From Candidatus Altimarinota bacterium (GTDB taxonomy: Bacteria; Patescibacteriota; Gracilibacteria; BD1-5; UBA6164), in assembly GCA_028689115.1 (NCBI GenBank), contig JAQTWV010000001.1:535539-599538 (forward strand): a stretch of 64,000 nucleotides of DNA. The letters run 5' to 3'. Shown here piece by piece: positions 1 to 10,727 of this stretch (positions within the stretch are counted from its first letter, which is position 1; the number at the start of each line of letters is the position of its first letter). A program made the position numbers and the translations under genes. The notes below the pieces were generated by a model, which was given only the letters and a program-made list of their open reading frames with translations, searched no databases and was not told where the DNA came from.

Positions 1-178
1 TCTGCAAGTCAATTATAATAACTATAATTTGATACAGTATAAGAAAATAAGGTTTTAATTATAACTAAAAAAAAGAGAACAAAAAAAACAATAATAGTAT
101 GTATTTGTGTCCATCTACTTATTATTTTTTTTATATAGTAATTTGATTTTAAGTTCTTTAAAAAATTGTTATATTGCA
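1..178. other. Left-edge intergenic stretch
   Basis: AT-rich sequence beyond the stop of the murL-like gene. I see no open frame of useful length, no RNA-like structure and no convincing terminator. Confidence 0.4.
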
Positions 179-1534
179 TTATATATTTTTTAATATTATT
201 TCTTTTATTTTTTGTGGTATTATATCATCATCATAAATTGTCGCAAATTTTTCTTCTAAATCTTTGAAATATTTTTCGTCATATTTTCAAGAAATATTTT
301 TCACAAATTCATTTAATATATCGCTTTCATCATTTTTATATAATTTAAGAGACTTATAAAATACTAAAACAACTTCTTCTACTTCTCAAACACATTCAAA
401 AGGTTTAAATGCACTTATTCATAAAAGTTCTAAAAAAGTTTGTTTTAAATCTTGTTTTAAAAATAAATCTTCTCAAAATATAGATAATATTTCATCATTT
501 GATAAATAAGGTCTCAAAATAGCAAAAACAAAAGCACATTTAGGACAAGAATTACACCATATAGTTTGTTTTAATCTTTTTGTTTCATCTATCTTAAAAT
601 TATTATTACAACTTGAAAAAACTCCAAAAAATTTCTTACAATTTTTTGCAAAATATTCTCAAATCTTGATTTCATACCATCATCTAAGAAGTGAAAAATA
701 AGCTATATCTTTTGATAAATAATTATCTAAATAATCTTTAAAATCATTCTCAAATTCTAAACTTTTTGAATATTGATGATTTATTTCAAAATCATTCCAA
801 AAAGTATTTCAGACACTTGCTGATTTTTCATTTGATAAAACAAGATATTTATAATCATACAAATAAGAAGTAAAAGCCAAAACAAAGGCTATAATTCAAG
901 TTATTGGAACATGTCAATTATAATTTCACTCATTATTTAAAACTAGCAAACTTGGACTTATTTTTCTAGTTATGAGTAGTATTTTTTTATCTAAAACTCT
1001 AGCACAATTTTGTTTTATATCGTCTATTTTTCCAAAAACAACTAGATCATAATCTAGTTTAGATTTAGTAAATAAATCAATACTTACAAGAGAATCCTTT
1101 CATCATCAAAGTGGTATGAGCGATTTTTCGCTAAGCGAAAAATCTATTTTTTCATACCTTGTAACTCATATATTTTCAAATTGAAATAAATTATCTGGAC
1201 TAATTTTGTTTATAAAAAGAAATTCTCATAATCCATTTTTATAAAATTTTTGCCAAAAATGTATTTGCTTTTCATCTAATATTCATGATTTAACAAATAG
1301 TTTTTCAGTTGGAAACGATTTGTAGTAACTTATTCAAATAGCTATATGAAGAGAAAAAAGAAAGTTATTTATTATATGCTCATTTAAATTTTTTCTCACG
1401 AAAAAATCTACTGAAGAAAAATTTATTTCTTCAGTAAAAAAATAAGACTCATCAAAACTATATTCAAACTTAGCTAATAGATTTTGCTTATCAAAACTAA
1501 ATTTTTCAAAATAAAATGATTTAAATTCTCTCAT
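179..1534 (-). CDS. murL: MurL-like UDP-MurNAc-L-Ala-L-Glu epimerase
   Basis: A 451-residue protein resembling MurL, which inverts the terminal L-glutamate of UDP-MurNAc-L-Ala-L-Glu to D-glutamate in an ATP-dependent cytoplasmic step, bypassing free D-Glu and MurI. Seen: the loop IPLGGGKDSLVS near residue 143, a PP-loop-type ATP site whose three glycines are three consecutive UGA codons, and a C-terminal cysteine cluster WCNSCPKCAFVF; both are as I remember them from MurL. Length matches the family, about 450. ATG at 1534 is the first start in frame and is divergent from rpsO. MurL usually works with the ligase MurD2, which is not in this window. Another PP-loop enzyme remains possible. Confidence 0.7.
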
Positions 1535-1636
1535 AGATTAGGTTCCAAAATTATATGTATTATAATATTTTTTTAAGTAAAAATATCAAATTTATATTTA
1601 AGTAAAAAAAGTGATTTCTAAATTTTTAGATTAAAT

Positions 1637-1664
1637 TTGCAAATATAAAAAAAAATTATATAAT
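1637..1664 (+). promoter_or_regulatory. rpsO promoter
   Basis: -35 TTGCAA at 1637-1642, a 16-bp spacer and -10 TATAAT at 1659-1664. Predicted start near 1671 gives a 60-nt leader. The same TTGCAA/TATAAT pair recurs before aspS and the gene at 18429. Confidence 0.65.
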
Positions 1665-1670
1665 CCCCTT

Positions 1671-1733
1671 TGTTAATTTACTGGTGTATTTTCCGGTTTA
1701 TTACAAAATTTTATATTCGTAAAAAATACTTTT
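1671..1733 (+). promoter_or_regulatory. rpsO leader with small hairpin
   Basis: The 5' UTR of the S15 gene. ACTGG and CCGGT at about 1680-1697 can form a short hairpin with one G-U pair. Leaders of S15 genes often bind S15 to repress translation; that this one does so is inference. Confidence 0.3.
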
Positions 1734-2003
1734 ATGACAGTTACTAAAGAAATAAAAAGTAAAATCATTTCTGATTTTGCAAGCAAAAAAGGTGATACAG
1801 GATCTAGCGAAGTACAAGTAGCTATTTTAACTGCACAAATTGAAAACCTTAAAGAACATTTATTAGAACACAAAAATGATAATCATTCTAGAAGAGGTAT
1901 CTTAATGATGGTTGCAAAAAGAAGAAAACTTCTTGCTTACCTAAAGAAAAAAGATGCTACTAAATATGCTGAAGTTATTGAAAAATTAAACTTAAGAAAA
2001 TAA
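1734..2003 (+). CDS. rpsO: 30S ribosomal protein S15
   Basis: S15 binds the central domain of 16S rRNA early in small-subunit assembly and forms a bridge to the 50S subunit. The 89-residue product has the family length and clear S15 signatures: [17 protein letters not shown] in the first half and [20 protein letters not shown] in the second. All its glycines use GGN codons rather than UGA, so the gene reads normally even with the standard code. A monocistronic unit with its own promoter and a terminator 2 nt after the stop; the pnp gene often found next to rpsO is absent. Confidence 0.98.
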   Translation: MTVTKEIKSKIISDFASKKGDTGSSEVQVAILTAQIENLKEHLLEHKNDNHSRRGILMMVAKRRKLLAYLKKKDATKYAEVIEKLNLRK

Positions 2004-2004
2004 T

Positions 2005-2033
2005 AAAAAAACTCCCATTTGGGAGTTTTTTTA
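2005..2033 (+). terminator. rpsO terminator
   Basis: ACTCCC-ATTT-GGGAGT stem flanked by A and T runs. It lies against the convergent rel stop at 2034-2036 and may serve both genes. Confidence 0.85.
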
Positions 2034-4274
2034 TTATTTTCAAACCTTTAAAATTTCAGAAGATAGAAGAGATTCCCTCAAATGAGATTTAACTCTATCA
2101 ACAAATCTATCGATAAGTAGATAATCATAATCAAAAATACTTAGTCACAATGAAATCTCAGTATGTAAATTTCATAATTTTTTAGTATTAATAGATTCTA
2201 TATTTATTCACATATTATATATAATGTCACTTATTTCTTTTAATATTCAAATTTTGTTTTTTACGACTAATTTTATATTCATTATAAGTGATTCTGGAGT
2301 TTCTCAATCAATATAAGCTGGTAATAATCTATCCTTATTTACATCAGCTAAAACCTTACAATTTCTTCTATGAATTGTAAAAACTCATTTATTATTTATA
2401 TGTGCAACTATATCATTTGTTATTTTTCTTCTAGAACAATAACACAATTTATAATCAAGTCCTGATTCTCAACCTATAATTAAATTTGTTTTTGTAACCT
2501 TTGTTTCTTCATCAGAATTTTGAGAATATATTTCTTTTTTAATTCAATCTCAAATTCAATTTTCAATTGCAAATTTTTCTCTTACATGCAATGGTGAACC
2601 TTTAACAATTTTTTTAATAAGTGCAGCTGGCGGCATAGAAAAATCTCATATTTGTTCCAAAAGAAGTAATCTTTCTTCCATATTTAGATTTTTTCAATCA
2701 AGAGTTTTTAAAATAGTTAAATCCTTATCTATTTTTCAAAGTCATGTTTTTTCTAAATATTTACTCATTATTTCTTTTCCTCTTTCTCTATGAAGCTCTT
2801 GATCTTCTTTTTTAAGAGTAGCTTTTATCCTATTTTTTGCTTTAATAGTTTTTACAAATCAAATCCGAAACGGGTTTGGTTTTTTATTTTTATCAATTAC
2901 AATTTCAACAATATCTCAATTATGTAATTCTTTATCAAGTGGATAAACACTATCATTTACTTTAGCAATTGAAATATGATTTCATAATTCAGTATGGACT
3001 GCATAAGCAAAATCAATAGGAGTAGATCAAGAAGGTAGATTAATATGATCTCATTTAGGAGTAAAAACATAGATTCTATCTTTAAAAAAATCTACTTTTA
3101 ATGATCAAACAAAATCACTATCTTGGATATTATTTACAAGTTCTTTAAGTTCTTTTACCCAGTCTATATCAGTAGCAATATTACTTCCCTTTTCTTTGTA
3201 TTCAAAATGTGCAGCAACTCATAAATCTGAATATTCTTTCATCTTATAAGTTTTTATTTGAATTTCAGTAGCCTGTTTTCTATTTGCTTCAAAAAGTCAC
3301 ATTATACTTGTATGTAAACTCTTGTATCAATTTGGCTTAGGTAAAGCAATATAATCTTTAAATCTCTTTGGTAATGGAGTCCAAGTATTATGAATTATTC
3401 CTAGTACTCTATAACAATCCGATTCATTTTCTACAATTATTCTAATACCAAATAAATCAAAAAGTTCATTTGCTTGAGTAAGTCATTTTTTAAGTAGTTT
3501 TTTATGAATAGAATAAATTGATTTAACTCTATAATCGACTTCAAAATTTTTTAAACCATTTTTATTTAAAAGAATTGTTATTTCTTCTTTTACATTTTTT
3601 ACAAATGCTTTCCTTTGTGGTTCTAAATCTTTTAATTCTTTTTTTAATTTTTTATATTCTGTAGGATTTAGTATTTTAAAACATTCTTCATCAAGAGAAT
3701 TTTTTATATGATATAGTCATAATCTATCTGCAATTGGAGAAAAAATATTTAGTGTTTCAAGTGCTATTTTTTCTCTCTTATCTTTTCTAGGATGATGAAC
3801 AAGTGTTCTCATATTATGAAGTCTATCTGACAATTTGACAAATATAACTCTCAAATCTTCAGCCATTGCAACAACCATTTTTCTCAAACTTCAAACATCT
3901 CTTTCTTCTCATTTATATCTTATCTTTGATAATTTAGCTAATCATTCACAAAGAAATGCTACTTCATCTCAAAATTCTTTTTTTATATCATCTGATGTTT
4001 TAAGAGTATCTTCAATTACATCATGTAATAAACAAGCTTGAATAGTATAGATATCTGGATTTAAATCTAAAAGTATTTCAGTTGCTTCAACTGGGTGTAT
4101 AATATATGGATCTCCAGATAATCTATTTTGTCACTCATGTGCGTCACGAGAATATAGATATGCTTTAAAAATTTCAGATTTTATGTACTCAAAATTTAAG
4201 TTTCTCATATATAAAGAAACTTTTTTAACTATAGCGTCGACTTTTGCATCTATTTTTATATACCTCTCATCCAT
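2034..4274 (-). CDS. rel: RelA/SpoT-type (p)ppGpp synthetase/hydrolase
   Basis: Long RSH enzyme of 746 residues that makes (p)ppGpp from ATP plus GDP or GTP and degrades it. Domains in order: HD hydrolase with the metal motif HDVIEDT near residue 86; synthetase with [18 protein letters not shown] and PNGYKSLHTS around 240-310; TGS domain (VFTPKGD, near 395); a Cys/His segment (CYCSRR, HRRNC) and a C-terminal ACT-like domain. With the hydrolase histidines intact it is likely bifunctional, so Rel rather than RelA. The start at 4274 (MDERYIKID) follows a TTTACA-N16-TATTAT promoter. It is the only RSH protein in the window. Function is from family knowledge; both active sites look complete. Confidence 0.93.
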
Positions 4275-4305
4275 AAAAATATTTAAAACAATAATTATAA
4301 ATAGC

Positions 4306-4333
4306 ATAATATCATATATATAAAATTTGTAAA
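4306..4333 (-). promoter_or_regulatory. rel promoter
   Basis: On the - strand: TTTACA (4333-4328), 16-bp spacer, TATTAT (4311-4306), about 25 nt before the start codon's A-rich leader. Confidence 0.5.
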
Positions 4334-4413
4334 TATTTTATTATAATATTTTCTTGTCATATCAAAAAAAAAGGATACTATTTAAAAGTATTTAATATTT
4401 ATAATAATATAAT

Positions 4414-5229
4414 ATGAAAAAATATAATCTTAAAAATGCATTTACACTTGTTGAATTACTTGTTGTTATTACTATATTGGCAATTATATCTGTAGTTGCT
4501 TACCAAAATTTTGGTTGAGCTGTAGATAAAGCAGTTTCTGGTAGAAAAATAAATGATGTTTCAACTATAGAAACAGCACTTCAACAATTTAAAGTTGATA
4601 ATAATTATTATCCATCTAGTGATATAACATCAGCAACTAATATGTGGTGATATAATTCAGCAGTTGAAGCAACTCAATCAAATACACTTGATGTAACAAT
4701 GAATGGTGCTGAAATTGTAAGCATAGATGCTGCAGTTTGAGGATGAAGAGTAATGAATATTGATAATTCTCAACAAATTTGAGCAAAGTGAACTATTTCT
4801 CAAACAACTCTTACAAAAAAATACTTAACTAAAGATTTATTTGATCCAGAAGTTGGAGATTTAAAAGAAAATACAAATAATAAAAAATTAATAGAATACT
4901 GAATTGGTAGATATGTTTATGCAGTTTATAAAAAACCAACTTGAGCAAACTGGTGAGCTGATAATAAAACTGGTTCATATTACAATATAGCTTATACTAT
5001 TAAAAAAGAAGCTAGTGATATTTACGTTACAAAAATAGTTTGAGATTATGATAGTGGTTCATGTTTTGATGCTGCTGCTAATTGTCCAAATACTTTAATT
5101 TGAAGTAGAAATAATGTTTTAGTAAATGAACAAGAACAAGGTAAATCTTCTTCATGAGCTACATTACCTAGCTTTGGTTCATCATCATCAAATCAATGAG
5201 TTCCATACTCAGCTAGTGAATTTGAATAA
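4414..5229 (+). CDS. Type IV pilin-like protein
   Basis: A 271-residue class III-type prepilin. A short leader MKKYNLKNA is followed by the hydrophobic helix FTLVELLVVITILAIISVVA, with Phe at mature +1 and Glu at +5 as needed for processing and subunit packing. The residue before the cut is Ala, not the usual Gly. The remainder is a globular pseudopilin-like domain rich in Asn, Ser and recoded Gly, with a cysteine pair CFDAAANC near residue 215 and a Ser/Gly-rich tail. No pilus assembly genes (PilB, PilC, PilD) lie nearby. It could be a major pilin, minor pilin or pseudopilin; a second protein with the same leader type is at 52575-54197. Confidence 0.85.
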
Positions 5230-5230
5230 T

Positions 5231-5265
5231 AAAAAAAATTTGAGATTAATCTCAAATTTTTTTTA
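5231..5265 (+). terminator. Pilin terminator, probably bidirectional
   Basis: Palindromic stem AAATTTGAGATT/AATCTCAAATTT with A and T flanks. It contains the stop codon of the convergent methyltransferase gene. Confidence 0.8.
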
Positions 5266-5917
5266 TTATACTTACAAAATTTTTCTTTGTATCAAAAACT
5301 CAGTTTTCGATTATTTCAAATCAAGTTTTTTTAAATAAATATTCTAGTTCATCAAGAGTGAAACAATGATAAAATCTAGGATAATCTCAAAAATAAATAT
5401 TGTAATCCATACTTCAAAATTCATTTTCACTATCATTTATAATATCTTTTTTATATTTATCATGATTTATAGGAGAATTTAAAAACCAATTTGTAAAAAA
5501 CACTTTTCATTCAGGTTTTAAAAGTGAATATATTTTTTCTAAAACTTCAACTCTTTCTTCCAATGTTTGAAGATGATGAAAACTAGCAATTAAAAAAATG
5601 AAATCAAATTTTTTATCTTTAATCTTATCTAAATTTAACATATCTAAGTTTAAAAAATCTTTGTTTGGATAAGATTTTTTTGCTTCTTCTAACATTCAAA
5701 TAGATAAATCAACTCAAAGATAATTTATATCATCTATATCAAAATTAATAGAAAATTGTTCTAACAATCTAGCACTTCCACATCATATATCTAAAAAATA
5801 TTTTCATTTATAATCAGATAAAAAGTCAGAAATAAAATAATATATTTCTTCCCATCTCATATTTTTTCTACTTTCAGAAAATCATTTTGATATATTATCA
5901 TAATCAACTTTATTCAT
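5246..5917 (-). CDS. SAM-dependent methyltransferase
   Basis: Class I (Rossmann-fold) methyltransferase of 223 residues. Motif I FLDIGCGSARLLE sits near residue 42, followed by GVDLSIGMLEEA with the acidic residue expected to bind the ribose of SAM, then DFIFLIASFHHLQ (motif IV) and LLKPEGKVFFTNW. The arrangement is that of the UbiE/Methyltransf_11 group. Substrate cannot be told from sequence; neighbours (a pilin and an RNA gene) give no hint. The reading frame ends inside the shared terminator hairpin. Start ATG at 5917 is the only one that keeps the N-terminal helix before motif I. Confidence 0.8.
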
Positions 5918-5923
5918 TTTATA

Positions 5924-5954
5924 TTGACAAATTATTTTTTTAAAATATTATAAA
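5924..5954 (+). promoter_or_regulatory. Promoter of the predicted RNA gene
   Basis: Perfect consensus -35 TTGACA at 5924-5929 with TATTAT (spacer 16) or TATAAA (spacer 19) as -10. It points into a region with no open frame, which supports an RNA gene starting near 5962. It lies next to the divergent methyltransferase start. Confidence 0.55.
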
Positions 5955-5961
5955 ATTCCTT

Positions 5962-6121
5962 TTTGAGTTGGTGCATATGCAAGTACCTTGCAAATGTAAA
6001 TATTATACCTATCACAAGGTATAGTGTTAGCTTTGTAATTTATGTCAGTACTTGATATTTAAAGCAGAGTCCCAAGTTCAAAAAGTACCAATTATAAGCC
6101 CTGCACTTGTGCAGGGCTTAT
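5962..6121 (+). ncRNA. Candidate structured RNA, family unknown
   Basis: About 160 nt with no reading frame but a strong upstream promoter, richer in G and C than its surroundings. Seen folding: a closing helix GTTGGTGC (about 5966-5973) with GTACCAAT (about 6085-6092), containing G-U pairs; an inner hairpin of about 11 pairs, AATATTATACC with GGTATAGTGTT, again with G-U pairs that work only in the + strand; and a terminal 13-bp GC-rich hairpin acting as terminator. Long rod, internal bubble and size recall 6S RNA, but I cannot match a known family. SRP RNA and tmRNA signatures were looked for and not found. Confidence 0.5.
6094..6121 (+). terminator. Perfect GC-rich hairpin between RNA gene and argS
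   Basis: 13-bp perfect stem ATAAGCCCTGCAC/GTGCAGGGCTTAT with a 2-nt loop, 4 bp from the convergent argS stop. It has CCTTTT on the + side; it may end both transcripts. Confidence 0.65.
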
Positions 6122-6125
6122 CCTT

Positions 6126-7868
6126 TTACATCTTATTTGGCATTTCAATACCCAATACAGAAAAAGCATCTTTTAAAGTAATAGTAAAAAGTCTTACCAT
6201 TTTTAATCTCAAAATCTTTTTTTCAAAATCATCTTCATTTAAAATATGAACTGCATTATAAAAACTATTAAATGTTTTAGTTAGATCATAAGCATATTTA
6301 CAAAGAATATGTGGCATATTTTTATTAAAAGTATCAACTAATACTTCCCTGTAATTTCATAATTGTTTTACTAATTCTATTTCTTCTAAACTTTCAAAAA
6401 TAGAATTTACTTCCATATCAAAATTTTCTCAAAAATTTTCTATTATACGAATAGCTCTAACATAAGCGTATTGTATATATGGTCCACTATTTCATTCAAA
6501 AGTCATAAATTCATCCCAATCAAAAATCATATCAGTTTCTCTAGATTTTTTTAAATGACCGTATTTTATAGCTCAAATTCAAATCATCTTACTAAGTTCA
6601 TTTAACTCTTTTTCTTCTAAATCATCTCTTTTTTCTAAGATGATTTTTTTTGCTCTAGACTCTGCTTCATCAAGTAAATCTCAAAGTTTAATTATGTTTC
6701 ATTTTCTAGTTGAAAAAGCTCACTCTTTTCAAGAGATAAATCAATTATAAGCATGAAATAATTCGCTTTCTCATAACCATCAAGCATTTTTAGCTATTTC
6801 AAAAGCTTGTTTAAAATGAAGTTGTTGTCTTACATCTACAAAATAAACTATTTTTTCTGGATTCCAATTTGAAGTTCTATATTTGATACAAGCTAAATCA
6901 CTAGCTAGATAACCATGAGTTCCGTCTCTTTTTTGTAATATACAACTTGGTAATTTATCATTTTCAAAAATAACTCAAACAGAACTATCATCGTTTTGTG
7001 TTGCGATTCATTTTGAGATTAACTCTAAAACAATTGAATGCATATCAAAAACTAAATCAGGAAAATCTTCCATTTTTGGAAGTCATAATCATTCATAAAA
7101 ACTCTCTCCTATATTGTAATCTGGTTTTACATTTAGTCTTGCTAAGTTTTTATTCATAGCTTCTATAGAGTATTTTGTAAATTTAGACCAAAGCACTATA
7201 GATTCAGGATTTCATTCTGATAACAATTTAAATTCATCTCTTGTTTGTTGCTCTAAAGTTTCATTTCATTCTACTTCTTTTGTAATTTTTACATACAATT
7301 CAAGTAAATAATCAACTGCATTTTCTTTTAATTTATTTTCATCTCACCATAATTTATAAGCTGTAATTAGCTTACCAAAGATAATTCACCAATCCCCTAT
7401 ATGACTATCAGAAATAACATCATAACCAAATTTTTTGTATAGATTTATCATTGCTTGACCTATGTTTGGTGTACACATATGACCTATATGAAGAGGTTTT
7501 CAAACATTTACTCATATATAATCAACTATTATTTTTTTACCATTTCAAATATCGCTAAATTGAGATGCAAAATCTAGATTATGTAATTCAAAAAACTTTT
7601 TAGTAAATATATCTTTTGAAACTTTTATGTTTACAAAAGCTCATTCACTACTTACATCAGTTATCTCAGAAATAGTTTTTAATAAAGGTAATATTTCACT
7701 AGCTATTAAGTTTGGATTTTTTTTCAATTCTCTAGATAAGATACCACAATTAAAAGCGAAATCTCACATTTCCTTCTTTGGTGGAATAGTTAAATTTATA
7801 TCATCTAGTTCAATAGAATAATTTTCCTTAATTATTTTCAATATATTTTGTTTCAAAGCTTTTTCCAT
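6126..7868 (-). CDS. argS: Arginyl-tRNA synthetase
   Basis: Class I synthetase of 580 residues charging tRNA-Arg. The signature PLHIGHMC (HIGH motif) is near residue 125. FSTRKGNIIKL, the KMSKS-equivalent loop as it appears in many bacterial ArgRS, is around residue 375. The C-terminal helical DALR anticodon-binding domain ends in DAFSVLGIEMP, the usual ArgRS tail. The N-terminal Add-1 domain that contacts the tRNA D-loop is present. No leader structure precedes it, unlike aspS. It is convergent with the predicted RNA gene and lies 90 bp downstream of the phosphate permease, separated from it by a terminator. Confidence 0.95.
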
Positions 7869-7910
7869 TTTTTCATTATTTCAAATAAAATCTAGCAATA
7901 GTATACAAAA

Positions 7911-7945
7911 AAAAAGTAAAAAATAAATTATTTTTTACTTTTTTT
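7911..7945 (-). terminator. pit terminator
   Basis: AT-only hairpin AAAAAGTAAAAAATAA/TTATTTTTTACTTTTT between the permease stop and argS start. Weak in GC but long and perfectly paired. Confidence 0.55.
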
Positions 7946-7958
7946 AAAATAGAATTAT

Positions 7959-9296
7959 TTAGATGAATAAAAAATTAAATAAAAGAAATATTAATCAAGA
8001 AAGAACTGAAACTATTGGAACAGTAATTAACCAAGCTGCAATTATCTTTGTAAGCATTTTTCTCTCAACAAATTTTTCTTTTTTATTATGTTCTCTTTTA
8101 TGAAGATATTCTCTTAAGAATCATACTCAGAAAACTCAACCAATCGCTATATGAGTAGAACTAACTGGTAATCATAATTGACTAGCTAAAATTACAGTAA
8201 ATGCAGCAGATAAAGCAATACAAAATGCTCTAATTTGATCAAGTTCAGTAATTTCTCAACCAACAGCTTTTATAATTTTTGGTCAAAATAACATTAAACC
8301 AAAAGATAATCAAGTTCCTCATAAAAGCATAATCCAAAAAGGAATTCAAACACTTCAATTTACCCCAGAATTTACTATAGTGTCATAAATAGCAGCCAAT
8401 GGACCAATTGCATTTGCAACATCATTTGAACCATGAGCAAAACTTAAAAGAATTACAGATAAGATTAAAGGAATATTAAATAATTTTGCAATTGTTTTTC
8501 TTTCATTTGATAACTTATGTGATATTTTTCAAATATATGCTCTAAGGAAAAAATAAGTTAAAAATGCTATAAACAATCAAATATGTGATGCAGTAATAAA
8601 ATCTACGTTTACTAAATTTTTAAGTCATTTAAGTATAATATATGTTGTAAAAGACCGTGCCATTATAGAAACAAAAAATGGAACCCATTTTTTAGCTTGG
8701 ACTAATTTATCTTTTCTATTTAAAATTAGATATTTAATAAAAAATAAAAATATAGAGGCAATAATTCATCATAATAGTGGTGATATAAACCAACTAAGAA
8801 CTATTTTTCACATAGTAGGCCAAGAAACAATATTAACTCACATTGCAGCAATTCATGCTCACATTACTCAACCAACAATAGAATGTGTAGTAGAAACCGG
8901 TGCTTTAAAATAAGTTGCAAGATTTAGCCATAATGCAGCAGAAAACAATGCTGCAAGCATTATAAACATAAAAACAGCTGAATTATTAATTAAAGATATA
9001 TCAATAATTCAATCTTTAATAGTTTTTACTACTTCTCAACCAGCTATAACAGCTCAAGCTAGTTCAAAAATTGCAGCAATAATAATTGCTCATTTTAAAC
9101 TTAAAGCACCTGATCAAACAGCAGGTCAAACACTATTTGCTACATCATTTGCTCATATATTAACAGCCATATAAATTCAAAGAAATACAGCAAATATTAA
9201 AAAAGCATCGGCAGTAAGTCATAGATTAGTTCAAACTAATAAATGTACTCATACTAATGCTCAAATTATATATAATATAAATAAAAAATACTTCAT
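7959..9296 (-). CDS. pit: PiT-family inorganic phosphate permease
   Basis: Polytopic membrane protein of 445 residues, probably a cation-coupled low-affinity phosphate transporter of the PiT/Pho4 family. The two inverted signature repeats are present: GANDVANSVGPAVGSGALS with PVSTTHSIVGG in the N half, and HGSNDVANAIGPLAAI with PVSSTHIAIG in the C half; these line the substrate path in the family. About ten hydrophobic segments. Many of the glycines in these motifs are UGA. There is no PhoU-like partner next door. Sodium or proton coupling cannot be told from sequence. Confidence 0.92.
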
Positions 9297-9431
9297 ATAT
9301 TTTTTTATATAATAAATATTACAAAAAGTAATAATGTATATTAAAATACATAACTATATAATACTTATAGAATAATAATGTCAAAACCTTATATATTTAC
9401 AAAATATAAATATAAATTATATTATAGAAAA

Positions 9432-9459
9432 TTGACTTTATTATTTTTTTATATATAAA
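9432..9459 (+). promoter_or_regulatory. Promoter of the ATPase gene
   Basis: TTGACT at 9432-9437, spacer 16, TATAAA at 9454-9459. The rest of 9297-9431 is AT-rich and holds nothing else I can support. Confidence 0.45.
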
Positions 9460-9510
9460 CTAAGTAAATATAATTAAATACAATTATTATATAATTTAAG
9501 TATAACAAAA

Positions 9511-10680
9511 ATGCAATTATTTGAACAATTATTAAAAAGAAACAAAGATTATATATTAAGTAAAGAAATCACAAGAAATTATAATGTTTTTCTTAAAAAA
9601 ATAGTTAATAGTATAAATAAAGAAAAAATCATCATAATAAGTGGTATGAAGTATATATGAAAAACTGAAGTTATTTCTGACTTCATAAAAAAAACTAAGA
9701 TAGAAGATAGATTTTTTTATTTTAACAAAGATCTAGATAATCAAAATATAATAAAAAATAATATAAACTTAGAAAATCTATTAAATATACAAGTTAACTA
9801 TAACAAAAATACAAGATATATCATATTACAAAATATAAGTCATATAGAATGAATCAAGGATTTCTTATCAAAAATACATAAAGAAAACTATAAGATAATC
9901 ATAATTTGAAACGATATAAAGATACCAAATATAACAGAAATAGAAATAAAGAATGTAATTTCAGAAAATATAAAAAATGATACATTATACTGAAATATAT
10001 GAAATTTATCTAACTTAACTACTACAAAAATCAAAGAAAACTATATTTCACTTATAAAAGATAGTATAATTCTAAACAAGATAGTTTGATTAAAACTTGT
10101 AAAAAATGTATTTTTGTATAATTATATGTTAACAAAAATAGCAGAAATAGACTATTTTTTAACTCAAAGAGAATTACATAGAATAGTAGAAGACAATAGC
10201 TCTGTTGCTCTTAAAACTTTTATGGATTATATAGAGTTTTCATTGCAAGAAAAGATCATATATAAGATAGAGTTATATGATCTGAAAAAGGAGAAAGTTA
10301 TAAACAATAGAAATAAGTACTATTTTTGCGATAATGGAATAAAAAATAGTTACTGAAATTTTATGTTAGACAAAAATAAATTGATAGAAAATCTAGTTTT
10401 TATACAACTTAACTATAATGATTTTAGTATATTTTGATGATTAAACTGATTATTTGAATTTAGTTTTATAGCAAAAAAATCTGATAAAACTATATATATA
10501 CATATATGCAAAGAAACAGAAAAAAGTGAAATCAAAAAAGAAATCAATAAATTATTAAAAGTTCCATGAGAAAATAAGAGATATCTAGTTTTAGAAGATT
10601 TAGAAAATCTATGAGTTAAAAAAACTATATATGGTAATTTAGAGATAGTCTCAGCCGAAGAATTGATAAAAAAAATTTAG
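9511..10680 (+). CDS. Orphan P-loop ATPase, DUF4143-type
   Basis: A 389-residue protein resembling the AAA-like ATPases with a C-terminal DUF4143 region (COG1373). Seen: a Walker A loop ISGMKYIGKTEV near residue 43, a hydrophobic strand ending in RYIILQNIS as a likely Walker B equivalent without the classical acidic pair, then a winged-helix-like middle (SLIKDSIILNKIV, LTKIAEIDYFLTQRELHRIV) and a nuclease-like C-terminal half. Proteins of this family are common, variable and mostly of unknown function; some sit near toxin or defence genes, but here it stands alone with its own promoter and terminator. It is Lys/Ile/Asn-rich like its surroundings, so no sign of recent transfer. Confidence 0.6.
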
Positions 10681-10702
10681 AACGAAGTTCTAAATTTTTT
10701 TT
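10673..10702 (+). terminator. ATPase gene terminator
   Basis: AAATTTAGAAC-GAA-GTTCTAAATTT hairpin with a T run; the TAG stop codon is inside the 5' arm. Confidence 0.8.
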
Positions 10703-10727
10703 ATGGTTTTGGAGTTTTCTTATTTTA

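Noticed and set aside
6094-6121. GC-rich hairpin as a tRNA or SRP RNA piece
   Set aside because: No T-loop GTTCGA-type sequence, no cloverleaf and no SRP tetraloop signature; it behaves as a terminator.
7869-7910. Possible T-box leader for argS by analogy with aspS
   Set aside because: The upstream region is too short and has no GGTGG-type bulge; only the pit terminator is there.
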